From: JAKFWF01 sp031365375
Lineage (GTDB): Bacteria > Pseudomonadota > Alphaproteobacteria > Rhizobiales > Hyphomicrobiaceae
NCBI GenBank assembly: GCA_031365375.1
Contig: JANLXZ010000268.1
Location: 1 to 19,517 of the forward strand
DNA length: 19,517 bases
Direction of reading: 5' to 3'
In this document: piece after piece, positions 1-8,717 of the stretch
Position numbering within the stretch: the stretch's first letter is position 1
Layout: every line of letters begins with the position of its first letter
Notes under the pieces: model-generated
The model's input: only the letters and a program-made list of their open reading frames with translations
What the model was told of the DNA's origin: nothing
Databases searched by the model: none
Translations under genes and position numbers: made by a program

Positions 1-1
1 G

Positions 2-1207
2 GGCGACGCTGAACTTGGCTGGTTCGCGCGGCAATGGCAGTGGATCTCAGGTGCGTTTACTTCGGGGCCAGAACGGGGTCGTGCGCCCGCAGCCGGGACC
101 GGGCCGGGAGCCGCACCGCCGCTTGTCACAATCAGTCAACCGATCACCCGGGATATCGTCGAATGGGACGAGTACACCGGACGCTTCGATGCCGTCGACC
201 TCGTAGAGGTACGGACGCGCGTCTCCGGGTTTCTGACCCAAGTGCACTTTTCCGATGGGCAGATGGTCAAGAAGGGCGATCCGCTTTTTACGCTCGATGC
301 GCGGCCGTTCGAACGCGTGCTCGATTCGGCGCGGGCTGAACTTCTGGCCGCGAAGACGAAAGTGGAAAGCACGCTCAAAGACGTGGTGCGCGGCAAGCCG
401 CTCCTCGATCGCCGGATCATTTCGGAAAAAGTCTTCGATGATCGTGAGAATTTGAAGCGTGAAGCCGAAGCGGCCGTCGGCGTTGCGGAAGCTAAGTTGC
501 GAACCGCCGAACTCGATTTGTCATTCACAAAGATTACCAGTCCGCTGGACGGACGCGCGAGCCGTAACCTCGTTTCGATCGGCAATTATGTCATTGGCGG
601 GGGGGCCGGGGCGCAGAGTTTACTGACCACGATCGTCACGCAGGATCCGATCCAGTTCTATTTTGACGTGAGTGAGAACAATACGATCAAATACAAGCGA
701 TTGGTTGCCGGGAAAGGGCCGCGACCGGGTGAAGCTGGTGCCACCATTGAAATTGCGTTGCCCGACGACAAAGGCTTTCCCCATGGCGGTCGATTGGATT
801 TTACCGACAATCGGCTCGATACCGCGACCGGAACGCTGCGAGCGCGAGCCATCCTCGATAACAAAGCAGGATTATTCACGGCTGGCATGTTCGGCCGCGC
901 CCGCATTGCCGGGTCGCAGCCCTATCGCGCCGTGATGTTGCCTGATGATGCGATCGGAACCGACCAAGCCAACAAGTTCGTCTACGCCGTCGCCGAGGAT
1001 GGTACGGTGTCGCGCAAGGTGGTGACCCTCGGCCCGATCAACGGCGGATTGCGCATCGTTCGGACCGGTCTGGCTGCCGAAGAATGGGTAATCATCAAGG
1101 GCGTCCAGCGCGCGCGCCCGGGCCAAAAGGTCAATCCCAAGCGCGAGCCCTTACAGCTGTCGAACGTACCGGCAGACACGATGCCGCCCGCCGTGAAGCA
1201 GCAGTAA
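2..1207 (+). CDS. RND efflux pump periplasmic adaptor (membrane fusion protein), 5' end outside window
   Basis: This is the periplasmic adaptor of a tripartite RND efflux pump, linking the inner-membrane permease to an outer-membrane channel. The frame is open from the left edge: codons from position 2 read through without a stop and without an ATG until 242. The stretch before 242 already carries family sequence (PLVTISQPITRDIVEWDEYTGRF, about 120-190), so the ATG at 242 is internal and the true start lies upstream. 401 codons are visible. The order is a short Gly/Pro-rich linker, a biotinyl-lipoyl-like half (VRTRVSGFLTQVHF...DGQMVKKGDPLF), an alpha-helical hairpin, the second lipoyl half (LDLSFTKITSPLDGRAS), a beta-barrel and a membrane-proximal domain. 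It resembles MexE/OqxA-type adaptors. It ends 28 nt before the permease and is surely co-transcribed with it. Signal peptide or lipobox cannot be judged because the N-terminus is missing. No outer-membrane factor gene lies in the window. Confidence 0.92.
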   Translation, partial: GDAELGWFARQWQWISGAFTSGPERGRAPAAGTGPGAAPPLVTISQPITRDIVEWDEYTGRFDAVDLVEVRTRVSGFLTQVHFSDGQMVKKGDPLFTLDARPFERVLDSARAELLAAKTKVESTLKDVVRGKPLLDRRIISEKVFDDRENLKREAEAAVGVAEAKLRTAELDLSFTKITSPLDGRASRNLVSIGNYVIGGGAGAQSLLTTIVTQDPIQFYFDVSENNTIKYKRLVAGKGPRPGEAGATIEIALPDDKGFPHGGRLDFTDNRLDTATGTLRARAILDNKAGLFTAGMFGRARIAGSQPYRAVMLPDDAIGTDQANKFVYAVAEDGTVSRKVVTLGPINGGLRIVRTGLAAEEWVIIKGVQRARPGQKVNPKREPLQLSNVPADTMPPAVKQQ

Positions 1208-1235
1208 CAGCGGCCACGGTCGTGAGGTATGGGTT

Positions 1236-4200
1236 ATGAGTTTCAGCCGCTTCTTCATCATCAGGCCGATCTTTGCCATCGTCGTGTCGTTGTTCATCAC
1301 CATCATCGGAGTGATTGCCTACACCGGCCTGCCGGTGACGCAGTTCCCTGAGATTACGCCGCCGACAATTTCGGTATCGGCCACCTATCCCGGTGCGAGC
1401 GCCCAGACGGTTGCCGACACGGTCGCCGCCATCATCGAGCAGGAAGTCAACGGCGTCGACGGCATGCTTTACATGTATTCCCAATCGACCAGTGATGGGT
1501 CGATGGGATTGACCATTACATTCGAAATCGGCACCGATATCGACAAGGCACAGGTGCTGGTCCAAAATCGCGTCGCCTCCGCCGAGCCGAGGTTGCCTGA
1601 TGAAGTGCGCCGGTCGGGCGTGACCGTGCGCAAGAACTCACCCGATTTGCTCGTCGTCGTGCACTTGGTATCGCCGGACAAGAGCTACGACCAAGTCTAC
1701 ATCTCGAACTACGCGCTGCTCAACGTGCGCGATGTGCTATCGCGCATCGAGGGCGTAGGCGCGGTCAACCTGTTCGGTGCGCGCGAATACTCGATGCGCA
1801 TTTGGCTCGATCCGGAGCGCATCGCTGGTCTGGGATTGACGGCCGACGAGGTGGTAGCAGCGCTACGAGCCCAAAATCTGCAGGTTGCCGGCGGGTCGAT
1901 TGGCGAGCCGCCGATCAAGGCGACGGGTGCCTTCCAGCAATCGCTGCAACTCAAGGGCCGGCTGAAGGAAGCCGGTGAGTTCGAAGATATCATCGTTAAA
2001 TCTAGTGCTGACGGCCGTGTCGTACGACTGCGCGATGTCGGGCGAATAGAGTTGGGTGCGCTCAATTATACGACCTACGGCTATCAGGATCGCGATCCGG
2101 CAACGGTTGTGGTCATGACCCAACAGCCAGGCTCCGACGCGCTGAAGACGGTCAACAACATAAAAACCGCGATGAAGGATTTGAGCGCCTCTTTTCCCAA
2201 GGGGCTCGAATATCGCATCCGTTACAACCCGACCGAGTTCATCGAGGTTTCGATCAAAGAGCTGAACAAGACCATCCTGGAAGCGGTCGTACTCGTCGTG
2301 CTCGTGGTTTTGCTGTTCCTGCAGACGTGGCGGGCAACGATCATTCCTGTGGTTGCGATCCCGGTGTCGCTGATCGGCACCTGCGCGCTCATGCTGGCGC
2401 TAGGCTACTCACTGAACACGCTGACCCTCTTTGGCTTGGTTCTAGCCGTCGGCATCGTGGTCGACGATGCGATCGTCGTGGTCGAAAACGTCGAGCGTAA
2501 ATTGGCGCAGGGGATGGCACCGATCGAAGCCGCGCGCGCCACAATGGACGAAGTTGGAACCGCACTGATCGCCATTGCGCTGGTGCTGACGGCGGTCTTC
2601 ATTCCGACGGCGTTCGTGCCCGGCATTACCGGTCAGTTCTACCGGCAGTTTGCCGTCACGATTGCGACGGCGACGTTGATTTCGGCGTTCGTGTCGCTGA
2701 CGTTATCGCCAGCCTTGGCGGCGATCCTGTTCAAACCGCATGGCGATAAAGCGACATCGCGCTTCAATTTGATGCGAATTATTGTTGCCCCGATGCATCT
2801 TCTGTTCAGAGGATTCAACAGCGTATTTGGCGCGCTGGAGCGGGGATACGCGCGTCTCGTCCGTGGACTGATCCGCATCTCGTGGCTGATGCTGTTGATC
2901 TACGTTGGTCTGATCGGGCTGGCCGTCTGGTTCGTGCAGCAAACGCCGACCGGGTTCATTCCGGCGCTCGATCGCGGTATCGTCATCGCCTCGCTACAGC
3001 TTCCTGCCGGCGCCTCGTTGGAGCGGACGGATGAGGTCATGCGGCGCGCCAACGAGATCATTCTCGCCACACCCGGCATCGCATTTACTTCCGGCTTTGC
3101 CGGTCGATCGGGTGCGACTTTCACCAATGCGACCAACGCGGCTGCCATGTTCATCGTGCTCGACGATTTCGACGTTCGCGCGAAAAAAGATCAAACCGTG
3201 CAGAAACTGGCAGCCGAGCTGCGCCAGCGCTTGTTGGTGATCCAGGAAGCCCAAGCATTGGTCTTCATTCCCCCGCCCGTTCGCGGCATTGGCTCTGCTT
3301 CTGGTTATTCGATCCGTCTGCAAGATAAGGGTGGGCTCGGATCAGACGACTTCTCGCGCGCGGCGAACGAGTTCATTCAGGCCCTGAACCAAACCCCGGG
3401 ATTGAACAACGCGTTCACGACGTTCCAGACCGTTACCCCGCAGATCTTTGTCGATGTCGATCGCACCAAGGCGCAAATGTTGCGGGTACCGATCGGCAAT
3501 ATCTTCGAGGCGTTGCGCATCTATATGGGGTCGGCCTACGTCAACGACTTCAACATGTTCGGACGGACGTATCGGGTGACCGCGCAGGCCGATGGCAACT
3601 TCCGATTGGATCCCGATAACGTCGCCCGGATCAAGGTGCGTAATTTGGATGGCCAGATGGTGCCGTTGGGATCGCTCGTCACCTTCAAGGAGATTGCCGG
3701 GCCTGACCGTGTGCCACGTTACAATTTGTTCCCGACGGTCGAGATCAACGGTCAAGGCGCCGCTGGAGTTTCGTCCGGTCAAGCGCTGGAAATGGTGGCT
3801 CAAGTTGCCGCCCGCGTGCTGCCGGTTGGCGTCGGCTACGAGTGGACGGATTTGTCCTTCCAGGAAAAACGCGCCGGCCGCACTGGCTATTACATCTTCA
3901 TGCTGTCGGTGTTGTTCGTGTTCCTGGCCTTGGCCGCTCAATACGAAAGCTGGTCGCTACCGCTCGCCATCATGTTGATCGTGCCGATGTGCCTATTGTC
4001 GGCGGTGTTCGGTGTGTGGCTGCACGGGCTCGATATCAATATCCTCACTCAGATCGGGTTTGTCGTGTTGATCGGGTTGGCGGCAAAGAACGCTATTCTG
4101 ATTGTCGAATTCGCCAAGCAGTTGGAAGAACAGGGGCGCGACCGGATAACGGCGGCAGTCGAGGCTTCGCAATCGCGGTTGCGTCCGATTTTGATGACGT

Positions 4201-4427
4201 CGCTGGCGTTCACGCTCGGTGTCATCCCGCTTTATATCGCGCAGGGTGCCGGCGCCGAGTTGCGCATTGCGCTGGGAACAGCGGTGTTCTGGGGAATGAT
4301 CGGTGTGACTTTGTTCGGTCTGTTGTTCACGCCGGTGTTTTACGTGGTGATCCGTGGTTTCGCCGAACGGCGGTCTGGCATCACGCCGACACACGGCGCA
4401 GGCCCGATGCCGGTGCCGGGCGAATGA
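1236..4427 (+). CDS. RND multidrug efflux permease, HAE1 family (AcrB/MexF-like)
   Basis: This is the inner-membrane proton-driven transporter of the pump, taking substrates such as drugs, biocides or solvents from the periplasm and outer membrane leaflet. The length of 1063 aa is normal for the HAE1 family. It begins with the typical SRFFIIRPIFAIVVSLF membrane helix. The proton relay is intact: adjacent aspartates D410-D411 in VGIVVDDAIVVVEN (AcrB D407/D408) and K951 in LAAKNAILIVEF (AcrB K940). Two large periplasmic loops and two sets of membrane helices are visible. The sequence is closest in style to MexF/OqxB/BpeF, agreeing with the adaptor upstream. The ATG at 1236 has only a weak G-rich stretch before it. 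Its TGA (4425-4427) overlaps the ATG of the SURF1 gene, so the two may be translationally coupled. Substrate range cannot be inferred. Confidence 0.96.
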   Translation: MSFSRFFIIRPIFAIVVSLFITIIGVIAYTGLPVTQFPEITPPTISVSATYPGASAQTVADTVAAIIEQEVNGVDGMLYMYSQSTSDGSMGLTITFEIGTDIDKAQVLVQNRVASAEPRLPDEVRRSGVTVRKNSPDLLVVVHLVSPDKSYDQVYISNYALLNVRDVLSRIEGVGAVNLFGAREYSMRIWLDPERIAGLGLTADEVVAALRAQNLQVAGGSIGEPPIKATGAFQQSLQLKGRLKEAGEFEDIIVKSSADGRVVRLRDVGRIELGALNYTTYGYQDRDPATVVVMTQQPGSDALKTVNNIKTAMKDLSASFPKGLEYRIRYNPTEFIEVSIKELNKTILEAVVLVVLVVLLFLQTWRATIIPVVAIPVSLIGTCALMLALGYSLNTLTLFGLVLAVGIVVDDAIVVVENVERKLAQGMAPIEAARATMDEVGTALIAIALVLTAVFIPTAFVPGITGQFYRQFAVTIATATLISAFVSLTLSPALAAILFKPHGDKATSRFNLMRIIVAPMHLLFRGFNSVFGALERGYARLVRGLIRISWLMLLIYVGLIGLAVWFVQQTPTGFIPALDRGIVIASLQLPAGASLERTDEVMRRANEIILATPGIAFTSGFAGRSGATFTNATNAAAMFIVLDDFDVRAKKDQTVQKLAAELRQRLLVIQEAQALVFIPPPVRGIGSASGYSIRLQDKGGLGSDDFSRAANEFIQALNQTPGLNNAFTTFQTVTPQIFVDVDRTKAQMLRVPIGNIFEALRIYMGSAYVNDFNMFGRTYRVTAQADGNFRLDPDNVARIKVRNLDGQMVPLGSLVTFKEIAGPDRVPRYNLFPTVEINGQGAAGVSSGQALEMVAQVAARVLPVGVGYEWTDLSFQEKRAGRTGYYIFMLSVLFVFLALAAQYESWSLPLAIMLIVPMCLLSAVFGVWLHGLDINILTQIGFVVLIGLAAKNAILIVEFAKQLEEQGRDRITAAVEASQSRLRPILMTSLAFTLGVIPLYIAQGAGAELRIALGTAVFWGMIGVTLFGLLFTPVFYVVIRGFAERRSGITPTHGAGPMPVPGE

Positions 4428-5218
4428 TGGGTTCGGGCGGTTGGGTGTCGCGCTTAATGAGTTCGGGGCTACTCGTTCCGACGATCGCGACGGTTTGCGC
4501 ACTCGCCCTTCTGCTGGGACTTGGAACATGGCAGTGGAACCGCAAAGCGTGGAAGGAAGAGTTGGTCGCGACCATTGCAGCGCGATCGACGGCTCGTCCT
4601 CTCGATGCGACGGCCTTCGCTAAACTGCGTTGTGAGGCAGTTGAAGCGGTGGGGCTGCCCAAGTCGTGCGATTACACAGCCGTTCGTCTCACTGGCACAT
4701 TCGATCTCTCCAACGATCGGTATATTTATACCGGAATCGATAAGCCTCCCGGCGCCAGCGTCGGTGGCCAAGGCTTTTGGATCATGACGCCCTTCCGGAT
4801 CTCCGAGACCGGTCAGACTGTTTCGGTCAATCGCGGATTTGTGCCCGAGACGCGCAAGGATCCGGCAAGCCGTCTCGACGGGCAACCGCCCCCGCAATTT
4901 GAATTCACCGGTCTCATTCGCTCGGCCGAGCCCAGAGCCACTTTTACGGGTGCAAACGATCCGGCCAAAAACATCTGGTACTTGCGCAATCCGGCTGAGC
5001 TTTTCCCCGTTGCGGACCAACCAGCGATCGCGCGGCCGGAACTTTATCTCGATTTGCTGAAACCGGTGCCAGCCGGAGGCCTTCCACAACCGACGGCGGG
5101 GCGGATCAATATTGCCAATCGGCACCTGGAATACGCACTCACGTGGTGGGCATTGGCGCTGACGTTACTCGGCGTTTTTGCGGTATTTGCAGCCGGCCGG
5201 TTGCGCGCGACGCCTTGA
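4424..5218 (+). CDS. SURF1 family cytochrome c oxidase assembly protein
   Basis: SURF1 proteins (Shy1 in yeast) help insert heme a into subunit I of aa3-type cytochrome c oxidase. 264 aa is within the usual bacterial range. Family marks seen are an N-terminal membrane helix (about residues 15-34) running into GLGTWQ (32-37), VRLTGTFD, the block GFWIMTPF and VNRGFVP in the periplasmic domain, NIWYLRNP, and the C-terminal NRHLEYALTWWALALTL helix. The start is ambiguous: ATG at 4424 overlaps the permease stop as ATGA, ATG at 4427 follows at once, and ATG at 4457 (residue 12) still leaves a full helix. In alphaproteobacteria SURF1 usually sits behind cox/cta genes, but here an RND operon lies directly upstream. 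The reading frame also stays open far upstream inside the permease gene, but that stretch codes for the permease in another frame. Confidence 0.93.
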   Translation: MMGSGGWVSRLMSSGLLVPTIATVCALALLLGLGTWQWNRKAWKEELVATIAARSTARPLDATAFAKLRCEAVEAVGLPKSCDYTAVRLTGTFDLSNDRYIYTGIDKPPGASVGGQGFWIMTPFRISETGQTVSVNRGFVPETRKDPASRLDGQPPPQFEFTGLIRSAEPRATFTGANDPAKNIWYLRNPAELFPVADQPAIARPELYLDLLKPVPAGGLPQPTAGRINIANRHLEYALTWWALALTLLGVFAVFAAGRLRATP

Positions 5219-5300
5219 GTGCCCTCGATGACGCGCAAGCCGGCGCAAATCTTCAAAAAAACCATCTTGTGCGCGAACGTGAACTCATATCGTTCATTAC

Positions 5301-5329
5301 TTGTTGTGTGGCGCTCATGCCTCTAGTTT
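5301..5329 (+). promoter_or_regulatory. possible sigma70-like promoter for the thrC operon
   Basis: In the 151-nt gap between SURF1 and thrC, TTGTTG (5301-5306) and TAGTTT (5324-5329) stand 17 nt apart. The spacing is ideal, but the -10 box is a poor match. It is the best candidate found in the gap, which is A/T-richer than its surroundings. No convincing terminator was found after SURF1, so read-through from upstream remains possible. Confidence 0.22.
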
Positions 5330-5369
5330 GGCAACCGATAATTCCGCAGGATCAGCTTAGGTTTTCCCC

Positions 5370-6779
5370 TTGAAATATGTATCGACGCGCGGTATCGCGC
5401 CGACCCTCGGGTTCGAAGATGTACTTCTCGCCGGGCTTGCCCGCGACGGTGGCCTCTATGTACCCGAGACTTGGCCAAAACTGTCGGCCAAGACAATTGC
5501 GGGATTTGCCGGCCGGCCGTTCCATGAAGTGGCGGTTGAGGTCATCGAGCCGTTCACCGGAGGCGCAATTTCGCGCGCCGATCTGGCCGCCATGGCGAAG
5601 GCTGCGTATGGCTCGTTCGGTCATCCGGCGGTCACGCCGCTGGTACAGATCGACCGTGATACGTGGGTGCTCGAACTATTCCGCGGACCAACGCTCGCCT
5701 TCAAAGATGTTGCCATGCAATTGCTGGCCCGGATGATGGACTACGTGCTGGAAAAGCGCGGCGAACGCGCGACCATCGTGGGTGCCACTTCGGGCGATAC
5801 CGGTGGGGCAGCTGTCGAAGCCTTTCGTGGTTCGAAACGCGTCGATGTCGTCATCCTTTATCCACAAGGCCGCGTATCGGATGTACAGCGCCGCATGATG
5901 ACGACGGCTGTCGAGCCGAATGTGCATGCGGTCGCTATCGATGGCACGTTCGATGATTGCCAGGCCCTGGTGAAGGGCATGTTCAATCATCACGCGTTTC
6001 GCGATGAAGTTCGGCTGTCGGGCGTCAACTCGATCAACTGGGCACGCATCGTTGCGCAGGTCACATACTATTTCGTTGCAGCATCTGCACTCGGCGCACC
6101 GCACCGGCGCGTATCGTTCTCAGTGCCGACTGGTAATTTCGGCGACATTCTCGCCGGTTACGTTGCAAAGAAAATGGGGTTGCCGATCGATCGGCTGCTG
6201 ATCGCCGCCAACAGCAACGATATCTTGGCGCGGGCGGTTGCAACCGGCATGTACGAAACGCGCGGCGTTCATGTCACATCATCGCCGTCGATGGATATCC
6301 AGGTATCGTCGAATTTCGAGCGGTACTTGTTCGAAGCCTCCGGTCGCGACGCAACGCTCATTCGCAATCAGATGGCAAGCCTCTCACAATCGGGCCGGTT
6401 CGATATCGGAGCGGCAACCAGGGCATTGCAGACAGAGTTCGCGGCCGCCTCCGCCACCGAAACAGAAGTCGCCGATGCCATCACTCGCACGGTTGCCGCC
6501 AGCGGTTATACGGTTGATCCTCACACGGCGTGTGCCGTAGTCGCCGCTGAGAAGTGCGCGCAACCCGGGGCGAGCGCGATGGTCATTCTTGCGACCGCCC
6601 CTCCAGCGAAATTTCCCGATGCAATGGAGGCGATCACCGGTGTGCGGCCTCCCTTGCCCCCACGGCTGGCGAATTTGATGACCGACCCCGAACGCTTCGA
6701 TACGATTGCCAACAATGCCGCAGAGATCGAACAATATGTCAGGACCCGCGCGCGCGCCGTCCGCCAGGGGGCTGCATGA
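5370..6779 (+). CDS. thrC: threonine synthase
   Basis: Threonine synthase converts O-phosphohomoserine and water to L-threonine and phosphate, the last step of threonine synthesis, using pyridoxal phosphate in the cytosol. 469 aa matches the longer bacterial class. The N-terminus MKYVSTRG...LGFEDVLLAGLARDGGLYVPE is typical. The PLP lysine is K112 in TLAFKD, and the phosphate-binding loop is GATSGDTGGA (138-147). The start is a TTG at 5370: the family's KYVSTRG follows it at once, and no in-frame ATG lies before it. A weak AGG (5359-5361) sits 8 nt upstream. The ATG at 5377 is in another frame. The stop overlaps the next gene's ATG as ATGA (6776-6779), so thrC heads a run of four or more genes. 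Confidence 0.96.
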   Translation: MKYVSTRGIAPTLGFEDVLLAGLARDGGLYVPETWPKLSAKTIAGFAGRPFHEVAVEVIEPFTGGAISRADLAAMAKAAYGSFGHPAVTPLVQIDRDTWVLELFRGPTLAFKDVAMQLLARMMDYVLEKRGERATIVGATSGDTGGAAVEAFRGSKRVDVVILYPQGRVSDVQRRMMTTAVEPNVHAVAIDGTFDDCQALVKGMFNHHAFRDEVRLSGVNSINWARIVAQVTYYFVAASALGAPHRRVSFSVPTGNFGDILAGYVAKKMGLPIDRLLIAANSNDILARAVATGMYETRGVHVTSSPSMDIQVSSNFERYLFEASGRDATLIRNQMASLSQSGRFDIGAATRALQTEFAAASATETEVADAITRTVAASGYTVDPHTACAVVAAEKCAQPGASAMVILATAPPAKFPDAMEAITGVRPPLPPRLANLMTDPERFDTIANNAAEIEQYVRTRARAVRQGAA

Positions 6780-8086
6780 TTTTACCGCAGGGGACTGAAC
6801 TCACGACATTACCGAACGGCGTCAGGGTCGTCTCGCATTTGATGCCACACCTGGAGACGATCGCGTTGGGGGTTTGGATCGCGACCGGCGCCCGGCACGA
6901 GAGTGAGGCAGAACAGGGCATCTCACATCTGCTCGAGCACATGGCGTTCAAGGGGACCGCCAAACGCACTGCGCGTGCAATCGCTGAAGAGATCGAACAG
7001 GTCGGTGGCGATCTGAACGCGGCGACAAGCCTGGAGATGACGGCATATTACGCCCGCGTACTCAAGGGCGACGAGGGCCTGGCACTCGAGATTCTGGCCG
7101 ATATTCTGCGGCAGAGCCTGTTCACGCCGGAGGATCTGCTCCGCGAAAAAGAAGTCATCATCCAGGAAATCGCCGGCATTAAGGACAGTCCGGAAGAGCT
7201 CGCATACGATATGATCCAGGAGGCGGCTTATCCGGACCAACCGGTAGGCCGGCCAATCATCGGCACGCCGGCAAGCGTGAGCGCAATCACGGCTGATGAT
7301 CTGCGCAGTTTTCTGGCCGCGCATTATCGCGGTCCCCACGTCGTGATCTCGGCGGCAGGCGCGGTCGATCACGCGCGGTTGGCCAGCCATGCTGCAGCCC
7401 TATTTGGTTCGCTCAATGGCGATTCGCAAGCGCCGGGGAAGGGGGCGGAATATCGAGGTGGCGTGCGCCATTCCGTCAAGGCATTCGAGCAAAGCCATTT
7501 GCTCATGGCATTCCATGGCCCCTCGTATCGCGATGCCGCATTCTATCCCGCGCAAGTCTTATCCGGCGTTCTCGGTGGCGGCATGTCTTCGCGTTTATTC
7601 CAGGAGGCGAGAGAAAATCGTGGCCTTTGTTATTCGATCTATTCAACGGTGTGGGGGCTCGCCGACACCGGGATCTTCGCGATCCACGCGGCGACTGGCG
7701 CGGACATGATGGCCGAACTGATCGATGTCTGCGGCACCGAGTTCTATCGTATGGCCGCAACCCAGGCGCCGGAGCGCGAAGTCGTGCGTGCCAAGGCACA
7801 ACTCAAAGCCGGTCTTTTGATGGGTCTCGAAAGTTGCTCGGCGCGCGCCGAACAAATGGCCCGTCAACTGCTGATTGCCGGCCGTTTGATGCCGCTCGAA
7901 GAGATCATCGGACGGGTTGACGATGTGACGCCCGAGAAGATCCGCATGCTGGCTGAACATCTTCTAAGTTCCGACGCTCCTTCGGTGGCTGTGGTAGGCG
8001 CTGGAAAACGATCTAAACGATTTGCCGACGCGGCCGCACAAACCGGCGCCGGATACGCAAAATTTTTACCAACTGCTGTCGTTTGA
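6776..8086 (+). CDS. M16B family zinc metallopeptidase (inverzincin, processing-peptidase-like)
   Basis: This 436-aa protein has one complete M16 module pair, as in mitochondrial processing peptidase beta and its bacterial relatives. The inverted zinc motif HLLEH is at residues 51-55 (H51, E54, H55), and the third ligand is E131 in EVIIQEI, the spacing seen in MPP beta, so the site looks active. The second half carries the glycine-rich loop region (VLGGGMSSRLFQEARE...GLCYSIYS) typical of these enzymes. There is no signal peptide, so it is probably cytosolic, and its natural substrates are not known. ATG at 6776 overlaps the thrC stop, with a strong G-rich Shine-Dalgarno (AGGGGG) just upstream. 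The frame is open further upstream inside thrC, but that part has no family similarity. Clustering of thrC with an M16 peptidase is recurrent in alphaproteobacteria. Confidence 0.94.
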   Translation: MILPQGTELTTLPNGVRVVSHLMPHLETIALGVWIATGARHESEAEQGISHLLEHMAFKGTAKRTARAIAEEIEQVGGDLNAATSLEMTAYYARVLKGDEGLALEILADILRQSLFTPEDLLREKEVIIQEIAGIKDSPEELAYDMIQEAAYPDQPVGRPIIGTPASVSAITADDLRSFLAAHYRGPHVVISAAGAVDHARLASHAAALFGSLNGDSQAPGKGAEYRGGVRHSVKAFEQSHLLMAFHGPSYRDAAFYPAQVLSGVLGGGMSSRLFQEARENRGLCYSIYSTVWGLADTGIFAIHAATGADMMAELIDVCGTEFYRMAATQAPEREVVRAKAQLKAGLLMGLESCSARAEQMARQLLIAGRLMPLEEIIGRVDDVTPEKIRMLAEHLLSSDAPSVAVVGAGKRSKRFADAAAQTGAGYAKFLPTAVV

Positions 8087-8099
8087 AAGGCTGAGGGGG

Positions 8100-8717
8100 A
8101 TGGCATTTCTGCGCAGCGGATTGATCGGTGATATCCAGCCTCACATCCAAGGCCGCGGGGTGCATCTGCGCCCGCCCGTCTCGGCCGACTATTCGGCTTG
8201 GGCGGAACTGCGCAATCGAAGTCGTGATCATCTGACCCCATGGGAGCCGCAATGGTCGCGCGACGAGTTGTCGAGATCAGCGTTCCGACGCCGGCTGCGC
8301 CATTACCATCGCGAAATGAAAGACGATCTGGGCTACGCACTGTTCATTTTTCGCGACGGCGACGGCGCGTTGCTCGGCGGCCTGACGCTCAGTAACGTTC
8401 GTCGCGGCGTAACCCAGGCAGCATCTTTGGGCTATTGGACCGGCGCACCCTACGTCAGACGCGGCGTGATGACTGAAGCGGTTTCGGCTGTCACAACATT
8501 CATCTTCGACGAACTGCAGTTGCACCGCGTCGAAGCCGCGTGCCTGCTTCATAATCGTGCGTCAATTCGTGTTCTTGAGCAAAACCATTTTCAACATGAA
8601 GGACTTGCGCGCCGGTATCTGAAAATCGACGGCATCTGGCGTGATCATCTTTTGTTTGCGCTGCTCAGCGACGATCCCCGCAGATTGGCACTGGTGGTGA
8701 GGGATGATCGGAAATGA
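8100..8717 (+). CDS. GNAT family N-acetyltransferase (RimJ/RimL-like)
   Basis: This is a 205-aa acetyltransferase of the GNAT superfamily, transferring acetyl from acetyl-CoA to an amine. The layout is that of RimJ/RimL-type protein N-terminal acetyltransferases and their many unassigned relatives. Visible marks are the N-terminal VHLRPPVSADYSAWAELR...LTPWEP, the core strand LGGLTLSNVRRG, the acetyl-CoA binding region GYWTGAPYVRRGVMTEAV (about 110-128), and the late block VEAACLLHNRASIRVLEQNHFQHEGLARRYLKIDGIWRDH. ATG at 8100 is chosen because GAAAGG lies 9 nt before it and the family's N-terminus begins here. An earlier ATG at 8022 would run into the preceding peptidase gene. It starts 13 nt after the peptidase and ends by ATGA overlap with the next gene. 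Ribosomal or other substrate is unknown. Confidence 0.88.
   Translation: MAFLRSGLIGDIQPHIQGRGVHLRPPVSADYSAWAELRNRSRDHLTPWEPQWSRDELSRSAFRRRLRHYHREMKDDLGYALFIFRDGDGALLGGLTLSNVRRGVTQAASLGYWTGAPYVRRGVMTEAVSAVTTFIFDELQLHRVEAACLLHNRASIRVLEQNHFQHEGLARRYLKIDGIWRDHLLFALLSDDPRRLALVVRDDRK

Noticed and set aside
242..244. ATG at 242 as the start of the efflux adaptor
   Set aside because: Conserved adaptor sequence is already encoded from about 110 in the same frame, and the frame is open to the left edge, so this ATG is internal.
3842..4423. Upstream extension of the SURF1 frame inside the permease gene
   Set aside because: The stretch encodes the conserved end of the RND permease in another frame, and the extension lacks SURF1-like sequence. 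The SURF1 helix begins after 4424.
5219..5300. Possible terminator after SURF1
   Set aside because: Only a 4-bp GCGC self-complement was seen and the A-rich stretch that follows is not a T-run on the plus strand.
8022..8099. Earlier ATG for the GNAT gene
   Set aside because: It would overlap the peptidase gene by 65 nt and add a segment without family character. ATG at 8100 has a good ribosome site.
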